In this document: piece after piece, positions 8,394 to 16,200 of the stretch | Numbering within the stretch: position 1 is the stretch's first letter | Layout of the letters: each line of letters starts with the position of its first letter | NCBI GenBank assembly: GCA_023397905.1 | Contig: JAEWSZ010000061.1 | Coordinates: 13,266-77,265, forward strand | Source of the DNA: Bacillota bacterium | GTDB taxonomy: Bacteria; Bacillota; Clostridia; Acetivibrionales; DSM-1351 | Length of the DNA: 64,000 nucleotides | Reading direction: 5' to 3' | The notes under the pieces: generated by a model | What the model saw: only the letters and a program-made list of their open reading frames with translations | Database searches by the model: none | What the model was told of the DNA's origin: nothing | Made by a program: the position numbers and the translations under genes

Positions 8394-9314
8394 TTATTCC
8401 GGTTTATCTCCCTTAATATTGACAATAACTACTTCCGGCGGATTGAATATACGCGGCAGGCGTGGATTATATGAAACTCCCCTGCTCACTATATGTGTCA
8501 AGGAACCGTGTTTGTAAACCCCGCCGGCATACCTGGGAAACCAGCCCTGATTGGGGGCGTAGAGCCCGTTCAGTATAAAGGGGATCCTTATCTGTCCGCC
8601 GTGTGCGTGCCCGGACAATACCAGATCAAAGTTGAATTTTTTATATAACTCTATCAGTTCGGGACGATGGGCCAGAAGTATTTTAAAATCAGTATTATCC
8701 TTAAGCTGCGTGAAATTATTATTCATTTCTTCCTGCAGATTAAAATCCGGTCTCTCATAGATTGCAGCATCAGGATCATCAATTCCGCCCATAATAATGT
8801 TTGAGTTTTTAACCTTTATCTGCATGTAGTTATTTTCAAGAATAGTGACATCATATTTTCGGATTGTATCTCTTATATTTTTGATATCCCCAGACCAGAA
8901 CTCATGATTTCCGGTTACATAATATACAGGCCTGAATCCCTTCAAGCCTTCCAGGAACAGCTCAGTGCCCCTTATAGAGACCTCGTCGTCCGCAATATCC
9001 CCGGCAAGCGCAATTATATCCGGCTTCTGTTTTTTGATTAAGGAAACAATCTTTGATTGCCCTTCACCATAAATATGGCTGTGTAAATCTGTTATTAAAG
9101 CTATGCTTATAGTCTCACCGGCCTCTAATTTATCGGAGGTGATATTGTATTTTCTCACTGTTAGACCGTTATAAAAAGCGTAGAATAAAAGTATGGCAAA
9201 CAAAATTAAACAAGTAAAAATGTAAATCTTCTTCCTTGTTATAGTTACTATTCTGATTTTATCCGAAAGCAGCTTTTTTCCTATTTGAGTGGTGTCCATA
9301 TCTTCCCGTTTCAT
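8394..9314 (-). CDS. Membrane-anchored metallophosphoesterase (YkuE/YaeI-like)
   Basis: A 306-residue calcineurin-like phosphoesterase. One transmembrane helix (IYIFTCLILFAILLFYAFY, about 30-48) precedes the catalytic domain. Metal-binding motifs are in order: LITDLHSH (D-x-H), LAGDIADDE (GD), TGNHEFW (GNHE), LAHRPE and LSGHAHGGQ (GHxH). Such proteins act on phosphodiesters or lipid-linked substrates at the membrane, and the substrate is unknown here. It is the last gene of the long minus-strand block, 68 bases after the PPTase stop. Whether it belongs functionally to the lipopeptide cluster is unclear, and it may be a housekeeping neighbour. Confidence 0.9.
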   Translation of the reverse strand: MKREDMDTTQIGKKLLSDKIRIVTITRKKIYIFTCLILFAILLFYAFYNGLTVRKYNITSDKLEAGETISIALITDLHSHIYGEGQSKIVSLIKKQKPDIIALAGDIADDEVSIRGTELFLEGLKGFRPVYYVTGNHEFWSGDIKNIRDTIRKYDVTILENNYMQIKVKNSNIIMGGIDDPDAAIYERPDFNLQEEMNNNFTQLKDNTDFKILLAHRPELIELYKKFNFDLVLSGHAHGGQIRIPFILNGLYAPNQGWFPRYAGGVYKHGSLTHIVSRGVSYNPRLPRIFNPPEVVIVNIKGDKPE

Positions 9315-9382
9315 TTACAACTGCATTTTTCTCGCATTACCTCTATTTTACCATTTTTCTATAATGCTGCGATATTAGTTGA

Positions 9383-10081
9383 TTAATACGAAATATCTCT
9401 GAAACTTTCATATATCTTATTCATATCTAAAAATATAATATTCTGAGGAAATTCATTATTTTTTGAACATACTACCATTTTATAGGCGTTATCAATAAAA
9501 TATTGCCTGAAATAGTAATTATCTGCACCGGAGGCTGAGCTGACGGTAATACTATTTCCGAAAATATCTATCGTAAAAGAGTTCAACGGCATTGACAAGC
9601 CTTTTCCCACAGCTTTAATATAGCTCTCTTTAGCTGCCCAGAGCTGGTAAAAAAACTCTTCCCTGCAACCGGCACTTTTATTCATCAGTCCTGCAAACTC
9701 ATATTCCGAAAAAAATCTTTCCGCTATGCTCATATCGATAGGCTTTATTTGTTCAATATCTATTCCCACCGGGCAATTGTCCACCGAACAGACTACCCAT
9801 CTTCCGGAGTGGGAAATATTATAGTGAACGCCATCATAATTGCTTAAAAACGGCTTGCCATATTCATTTGTTTTAAAAATCAGGCTTTGATTGTTAACCT
9901 TTAATTTTCTGCAGAGGACATACCGTATAAGGACATCCGCCATTAATGTTCTCAGCGCATCCTCATACTTGAGAAACTTATGTATTCTTTCTTGTTTCTC
10001 CATGGATATGTATGACAGTAAAATATTGAATTTACTGTCTTCAAAAGCCTCATCCAGATTGACGGCATATATTTCTGTCAT
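9383..10081 (-). CDS. Sfp-type 4'-phosphopantetheinyl transferase
   Basis: A 232-residue Sfp-type PPTase, the usual length. The signature motifs VGIDIEQIKPID (near residue 101) and FYQLWAAKESYIKAVGKG (near 144) carry the Mg/CoA-binding Asp, Glu and Lys residues. It transfers 4'-phosphopantetheine from CoA to the conserved Ser of carrier domains. Lying downstream of the megasynthases, with a stop-to-start distance of 30 bases from the nitrilase gene, it is the obvious activator of the eight carrier sites predicted here: two ACPs in the first PKS, one ACP and two PCPs in the hybrid, one PCP in the NRPS, the free FkbJ-type ACP, and possibly the fatty-acid ACP elsewhere. Confidence 0.95.
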   Translation of the reverse strand: MTEIYAVNLDEAFEDSKFNILLSYISMEKQERIHKFLKYEDALRTLMADVLIRYVLCRKLKVNNQSLIFKTNEYGKPFLSNYDGVHYNISHSGRWVVCSVDNCPVGIDIEQIKPIDMSIAERFFSEYEFAGLMNKSAGCREEFFYQLWAAKESYIKAVGKGLSMPLNSFTIDIFGNSITVSSASGADNYYFRQYFIDNAYKMVVCSKNNEFPQNIIFLDMNKIYESFRDISY

Positions 10082-10111
10082 CTTATGGTATCCTGTTTCT
10101 CCTTCAGCCGC

Positions 10112-10942
10112 TTATTCTATAGCTTTATTACCGGCAAAGGCCGGCTCCTCCTGCCTTAGTACAGCTTCAAGCCATATTTTGTCTTTATTGCACGGGATAA
10201 GCTCCCTGACTCCTGCTACTTCATTCAAATCAATATCTTGTACCAGAACATCCTCCTGGGTATCGTTTAAAATTCCCAGTACCTTGCCCCATGGGTCAAT
10301 TATACAACTATTTCCGACGAATTTCATGTTTCCGTCGCTCCCAACCCTGTTGGAGGCTATTACATATGACTGGTTTTCAATAGCACGGGCTTTTATAATA
10401 ATATTCCAATGATCCAGCCTGGGAAAAGGAAACGCCGATAATACCGCGTATGCCGAGCAGCCATTGTTAAAATACTTTCTGCTCAGCTCCGGGAACCTGA
10501 TGTCATAGCATATGAGAATTCCCAGCTTAATACCGCCTATATTAACCGTTTTTATCCGGTTTCCCGGCACAAATATTTCTTTCTCGTTGCTTAAGGGAAA
10601 CAGGTTTATCTTTCTGTATTTTTCAATCATTTCCCCGCTGTTGTCGAAAATAACGGCAGTATTATAATATTGGCCGTCAGACTTTTCCAGGACACCGGCT
10701 ATGATGTGGATTCCCAATTCCTTTGATATTCTCTTGAGGGTATTCAAGGTGCCGTTAAAATCATAATCCAGCTCCTTAAACTCCTCCAGCTTATAGCCCA
10801 CATTAAACAGCTCGGGTAAAACCGCAAATCCGGCGCCCTGCTCCTTAGCCCTTGTCAACAGGCATTCCGCCTTTGCCAAATTTTCTTTTATGTTATTGCT
10901 TTTGCAATCCATTTGAATACTCGCAGCCTTAATTCCACTCAT
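10112..10942 (-). CDS. Carbon-nitrogen hydrolase (nitrilase superfamily, omega-amidase-like)
   Basis: A 276-residue nitrilase-superfamily amidase. The catalytic triad is visible as Glu44 (VLPELFN), Lys111 (KYRKINLF) and Cys145 (LICYDIRFPEL). Overall length and the DIRFPE context resemble omega-amidase and other carbon-nitrogen hydrolases that cleave small amides. It lies between the DUF4097 gene and the PPTase gene with gaps of 61 and 30 bases, so it is probably co-transcribed with the lipopeptide genes. It might trim an amide of the product, hydrolyse 2-oxoglutaramate-type by-products of an aminotransferase using glutamine, or be unrelated. I cannot choose from sequence. Confidence 0.9.
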   Translation of the reverse strand: MSGIKAASIQMDCKSNNIKENLAKAECLLTRAKEQGAGFAVLPELFNVGYKLEEFKELDYDFNGTLNTLKRISKELGIHIIAGVLEKSDGQYYNTAVIFDNSGEMIEKYRKINLFPLSNEKEIFVPGNRIKTVNIGGIKLGILICYDIRFPELSRKYFNNGCSAYAVLSAFPFPRLDHWNIIIKARAIENQSYVIASNRVGSDGNMKFVGNSCIIDPWGKVLGILNDTQEDVLVQDIDLNEVAGVRELIPCNKDKIWLEAVLRQEEPAFAGNKAIE

Positions 10943-11003
10943 AAAATCCTCCTTGAAGCCCTTTTGTATAAGCCGGCTCAGAAGTTGATCAAATTAAAAT
11001 ATA

Positions 11004-11840
11004 TCACTGAATATTAATGTCTCCCGAATGAGTTTCCATGACTATTTCATTCCGCCCGTCTCCCGCTGTGCCTTCAAGCTTGTTTTTTCCGGATTCCTTT
11101 ACTTTGATTGAAAAACCGCAGTTAACCTTTCCGGATGAAGACTTTGCTTTTAAATAAAACTCAGCGTCCTTCGGAAGGCTTAATCCCAAATCGCCGGAAG
11201 TAGATTGCAGGTTTAATGCATTGTCAAAGGATTGGCACTGAACATCTATTGATCCGGAGCTGCTTTTAGCGGTGAGATTCCCGTCAAACCCATTCAGCTT
11301 GATATAGCCGGAAGTACTTTTTACATTTGTATTTTCAGCCTTAAGCAAATCAGTATCAATATCACCGGAAGTTACCTTGGCATTAAAATTCTGTAAATTG
11401 AAATCTCCTGCATTTACAGTCCCGTTTGAAGCATCAATGCCTATACTTTTATCGTATTCCTTGGGAATATATATGTCCAGCTGTTGACTCTTCATAAGCG
11501 CTACGGTAATAGTTTTGTCCCATTTTACTTCTATGGAGGCCTTGCCTTCAGAGGAGCTTACAAGCAGGCTGTAAGCCTGCCCCGAGCCTTTTACCGGAAT
11601 ATTCCCTGAAATATGGGCCCTGATTTTGTTGTCATCTTCGGGTATTAAATTTACATTTACATTATAGCAGTTAATTTCGATATCATTAATATTGCTTCCG
11701 TCCAGGACTTTTTCTTCATCTATAACTTTATTCACAATAGAAACATTTTCATCTTCGGCTCTGATAACTGCCCCTTTCACTAAAAAAACTATTAAGGCAA
11801 TAAACGCTATAATCACTAATCCCAATACAATTTTTTTCAT
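11004..11840 (-). CDS. DUF4097-family beta-repeat membrane-anchored protein
   Basis: A 278-residue protein with one N-terminal membrane helix (MKKIVLGLVIIAFIALIVFLVKG). It is followed by a repetitive beta-strand domain typical of DUF4097/putative adhesin proteins, with strings of short repeats ending in SSG, TSG or SGD (LQSTSGDLGLSLP, KSSSGKVNCGF, ETHSGDINI). It probably sits on the outer face of the membrane as a beta-solenoid. Genes of this family often lie next to stress-response or antimicrobial-resistance membrane genes. Here it is only 19 bases after the MFS exporter, so a role in self-protection from the lipopeptide is plausible but unproven. Confidence 0.82.
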   Translation of the reverse strand: MKKIVLGLVIIAFIALIVFLVKGAVIRAEDENVSIVNKVIDEEKVLDGSNINDIEINCYNVNVNLIPEDDNKIRAHISGNIPVKGSGQAYSLLVSSSEGKASIEVKWDKTITVALMKSQQLDIYIPKEYDKSIGIDASNGTVNAGDFNLQNFNAKVTSGDIDTDLLKAENTNVKSTSGYIKLNGFDGNLTAKSSSGSIDVQCQSFDNALNLQSTSGDLGLSLPKDAEFYLKAKSSSGKVNCGFSIKVKESGKNKLEGTAGDGRNEIVMETHSGDINIQ

Positions 11841-11859
11841 ACAATACCACCTTTTTTTA

Positions 11860-13176
11860 TTAATTTTCCATTATATTTTCTATAGAATCCTTTTCATAAT
11901 CAAAATTGAGAAATCTTTTAAAAGAATTAACAAAATTAAACGGTATGACAATCAGCAGAATAATCAGAAAACTTATCAGCATAACCGTCCTTATGGGAAT
12001 AATTCCTCCCAGAATTCCTCCTAACGCCATGGCAAACGGGGACAAGCCTTGACTTACCATACTCATAAATGCCAGGACTTTTCCCCTTACCTCTTTGGGG
12101 GTGGCAATCTGTACGGATGACATAAGAATAACATTGAGTATGGAATTAAAAAATCCGCCTGCCAGAAGCAGTACTATCATAATAATAAATATATGCTGGA
12201 GTGTGAATAAAATAAAACATAAATTAGATGTAATGCCTGAAATTACAAAAATACCAAATTTTCTATCCGGCTTGATCTTAAGTATCGACGTAAGCAGATA
12301 GCCAGCCATAGCCCCTCCCATAAAGCACGCTATGGCAATTCCATATTTACCTGGTCCCAAATAAGAAGTTTTCTGAAATAACGGTAAAAACAGCACCAGT
12401 GACATATTAAAAAAGAAATTTATAAATGCAATGACTATTATGATATATCTGAGCCCCTTCAGCTTCCACATGAAGGAGAATCCATCCTTCATATCCCTCC
12501 AGAAATGCTGCTCACTTTTCTTTTCCTTTTTTGGAGCTTTTACAAAAAATATTGATAGACCCGAGAACAAATATGACATCCCGTTAAAAAGAAACATAAA
12601 GGCTGAGCCGGACAATTGCAATAAAAAACCCCCGAGCGCATTGCCAACCATATTGGCTCCGTTTGTTACAACTGCAAATAAAGAATTTGCATTTGTTATT
12701 TTTGACGGATGTACCAGGTCTGGAATGCTGGAATTAATTCCGGGCCGGAACACCGCTCCGCAGACACTTAAAATGATACCTGCGGCAAAACCCATCCAGA
12801 TAGCGATATACCCTTTAAAACTGGCAATAGAAAGCAATAAGATACTTATACCTCTGATTATATCCATTAAGATTAAAAGTAATTTTTTGTTGTACCTGTC
12901 AATCATAACGCCTGCAAATGGTGATATAATTACTCCCGGAAGCGTGGAAGCCGCCATCAGCGTACCCATAAGAGCGGTGGAGCCTGTGGCCGCAAGCACC
13001 CAGAAACCCAGGGCGATGCTGTAGGCGGCATCGCCCAAAGTGGACACCAGCTGCCCCTGCCACAGAATGAAAAAGCTACTGGTCCAAAGCCTATCCTTTT
13101 CATTGGCGGCGGTATTATGTTCTTTTGTCCGGTTAGCACGAAAAAAATTTTTTATATTAACTTTGCTGATATTCAT
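11860..13176 (-). CDS. MFS efflux transporter, probable lipopeptide exporter
   Basis: A 438-residue major facilitator of the DHA3/enterobactin-exporter (MFS_3) type, with about 12 hydrophobic segments after a 30-residue cytoplasmic N-terminus. Recognisable features are FFILWQGQLVSTLGDAAYSIALGFW in helix 1 and the loop FAGVMIDRYNKKLLL between helices 2 and 3 (the D-R-x-x-K-K motif). VRGKVLAFMSMVSQG also marks this subfamily, whose members are often annotated next to NRPS clusters. It lies 99 bases downstream of the terminal NRPS gene on the same strand, with no clear terminator between. Export of the finished product, giving self-resistance, is the straightforward inference. Confidence 0.92.
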   Translation of the reverse strand: MNISKVNIKNFFRANRTKEHNTAANEKDRLWTSSFFILWQGQLVSTLGDAAYSIALGFWVLAATGSTALMGTLMAASTLPGVIISPFAGVMIDRYNKKLLLILMDIIRGISILLLSIASFKGYIAIWMGFAAGIILSVCGAVFRPGINSSIPDLVHPSKITNANSLFAVVTNGANMVGNALGGFLLQLSGSAFMFLFNGMSYLFSGLSIFFVKAPKKEKKSEQHFWRDMKDGFSFMWKLKGLRYIIIVIAFINFFFNMSLVLFLPLFQKTSYLGPGKYGIAIACFMGGAMAGYLLTSILKIKPDRKFGIFVISGITSNLCFILFTLQHIFIIMIVLLLAGGFFNSILNVILMSSVQIATPKEVRGKVLAFMSMVSQGLSPFAMALGGILGGIIPIRTVMLISFLIILLIVIPFNFVNSFKRFLNFDYEKDSIENIMEN

Positions 13177-13275
13177 TCAAAACCTCCAAGTATTTCACTT
13201 TAAGAAAACAATATTAATATTCTAACATCTATTAATTCCACAATCAACCATATCTGGATTATGTATGGATGCAAG

Positions 13276-16200
13276 CTATTCTGCAAGATTAACTATATTA
13301 CAGAATATTTCATAGGCATCACTGATGATGTTATCTTTTATATTTTTGTCCTGGTTTAAATGCACAAAATAATTATGCCCCTTATACCTGTACAGGATAT
13401 TCTGAAAACCGGGCCCATGTCCCTCATGCCCGACAGCTCCATTGACACTGAATATTCCGAGCCCCATTTTAACCTTATTCTTATCAGGATAATATTCGGA
13501 AACATCCAGATAATCAAAAAGCAGTTTTTTATTCTTTATTAGCCTGCAATCAATCAGTGCATCAAGCCAGATCAGCATGTCTTCCGCATTGGAAACCATT
13601 CCTCCGGCAGCTCCAAGCGCTGTTAAACCGTAATATGTAAGATCTCTTTTTTCGCTTCCCACATAGCAGTGACTGAAATTGGCGAGGTCTTCCGCTTTGC
13701 ATAAAAGGGAGGTATTTTTCAGATTCAGCGTGTCACAGATTCTGGTCTGAATAGCCTCCTCAATGCTCATACCCGTTATTCTTTCAATAATCAGCCCAAG
13801 TAAGATATATCCCGTGCTTGAGTACATCCATGGCTTGCGGCCCTTCGGCACAAAGTCCTTATCACCCAGGACATAGTTAAGCAGCTCTGTTGAAGTCCAT
13901 ACTTTATCAGCATCGCTCATTAAAATATCAATGAACTGCCTGTTTTTTGTATAATCCTTCAAACCCGCAGTATGGTTTAACAGGTTTTTAATCCGGGTGT
14001 CTGTAAAATCAGCGCCGGGATATGCCGTCAAAACTTCCGGAATATAGTCCGTAATAGGATCGTTTAGTTGAAGCAGACCCTCTTCTTCCATTTGCAGAAT
14101 AATACATGCCACAAAGGTTTTTGTTATACTTCCGATTTTAAAACGCGTGTCTGTTTTCATTTCAATATTTCCATGAAGATCGGCCTTACCCATTGTGTAA
14201 ACTGCGGGTTTTCCGCCGGCAGGCTGCATACTGACAATCAAACCCGCGGCGTCAAACTTTTTCAGGAAATGCGCCATCCTGTTTTCCAGGATATTTTTTC
14301 TGACCTCCGCCTGCCGGCCGCACATTGCCGCTATATCCAATAAATTGCGTTTAAAGGCCTCTCCAATATCTCTTATTGTTTCCGGAAGGAAAGCTTTCGT
14401 GTTATAAACTATGGAAAAACGCATGCTGCCGTTACTTGTACTTCCTATAAAATCCAGTTCGAAATCCCTCTCGTTTTCAGGGCTGATATTATATCCATAA
14501 TCGTTTGCCTCAAGCCGGAATAAAGCCTGGTCATCCCGTAAATCCGTCTGCCCGTGATAGTTAAAGCTTATTTGTGGCTCAACCTGCCAGGCAATGTCCT
14601 CTTTATTGCCGGTATCCGTTAGGTATTTTAATATCCCATAGCCTATACCATTGTTGGGTATATTGTGCCTTGACATCGCCGTATTAAAAACGTATCCGGA
14701 AAGACTTCCGTCTTCAGGTGCTTCCAGCAAAACCGGATACATGGATGTAAACCAGCCTATGGTTCTGCTCACGCTGATTTCATCAAAAAGCTCTTCCCGT
14801 CCATGTCCTTCAAACATAACAGTATGCCGCCCGTTCCCCGTCCAGGAACAGAGCGCCGCGGACAGGGCTGCCAGCAGTATATCAACAGCAGTGGCATCAA
14901 ATAAGGGGACAGCCTTTGTCAAAAGAAGTCCGGTTTGTTCCGCCTCCAGAGTGAAAGTATAGACCGCGCTGTCATATATGGTATTGGCTGAATGCTCAAA
15001 ATCACAGGGTATTTCCTGTATTGCCCCGCCTGCAATTCCCTTCCAATAAACCTTTTCTGACAGAAAGTTTGAACTGTTGCCGTATTTATAAAGTTCTTCG
15101 GACCACTGCCTGACAGAATGGGTTTTCTGAGGCAGCTGATATTTTTCATTTTTTAAAAATTGATTATACAAAATATGCATATCATTTATAAGTATTCCCC
15201 AGGATACCGTGTCCACAACCAGGTGATGAATGAGTATGTATATGTAATCCTCAGCCTCCGTCCGAAATACTATGACATTCATGACAGGACCGTTGGTTAT
15301 ATCAACGTTTCTTTGCAGCCTGCCGATTTCAGCCTCCATTACGGCTTCTTTATGCTCCGGCGAAACAACATTTACCGCCCGGAAATTAAAGGGATAGTCC
15401 AAACCGCATATCTCTTCACACATTTCATTGCCCGTGTCAATAAAATGGGCCCTCAGAGCGTCATGATATGCCTGAAGCCTTAAAAAGCTCTCTCTTAAAG
15501 CTTCAATATTTACTTTTATTTCAGCTTTCAATAAAACGGACTGATAAAAATGCTCCTTTTTCTTCTTTTTTGTGTCAAAAAACCATCTCTGTATTGGAGT
15601 CAATTTGACGCTGCCTGTTACAAGGCCCTGTTCCGCCTTGTTTTCTCCGGAAGTGACAATTTGCGCCAATTCCTTGATGTTTTTATGCCTGAAAATATCT
15701 CCCATTTTGATTTTCAGGTTTTGCTGGCTGAGCATGGATACCACCTGTATTGCTTTAATGGAGTCTCCGCCCGAATTAAAAAAGTCATCCAGAATACCAA
15801 TACCTTTTCTATTGAGCACTTTTTCCCATATATCCACCAGCAGCCTTTCATATCCGCTTCCCGGGGCCTTATATTCCACTCCGCTCTCAAGATAATCAAC
15901 AGCTTCCGGCAAAGCCTTCCTGTCTACCTTTCCGCTTGTTGTTAACGGCAATTCCTTCAGTCTCATAAAATGTGACGGTATCATATATTCCGGAAGGCTT
16001 TCAGCAAGTTTCTCCCTGATTTCCGTTATAGTTACCGGCTCATCGGAAACAATGCAGGCACAAAGATATTTATTATTATTTTCATCATCTCTGGCAATTA
16101 TAACCGCATCTTTTATTTGATCCAGCTTTAATAATTGCCCCTCTATCTCATCAAGCTCTATTCTATACCCGCGTATTTTTACCTGGTGGTCCATTCTGCC

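Noticed and set aside
13276..14300. Prodrug-activating D-peptidase (ClbP/ZmaM type) for the C-terminal S12 domain
   Set aside because: Those enzymes are separate, exported and membrane-anchored with C-terminal helices and act on acyl-D-Asn. This domain is fused to a cytoplasmic NRPS and has no membrane segment, so a release/cyclase role is more likely, though not proven.
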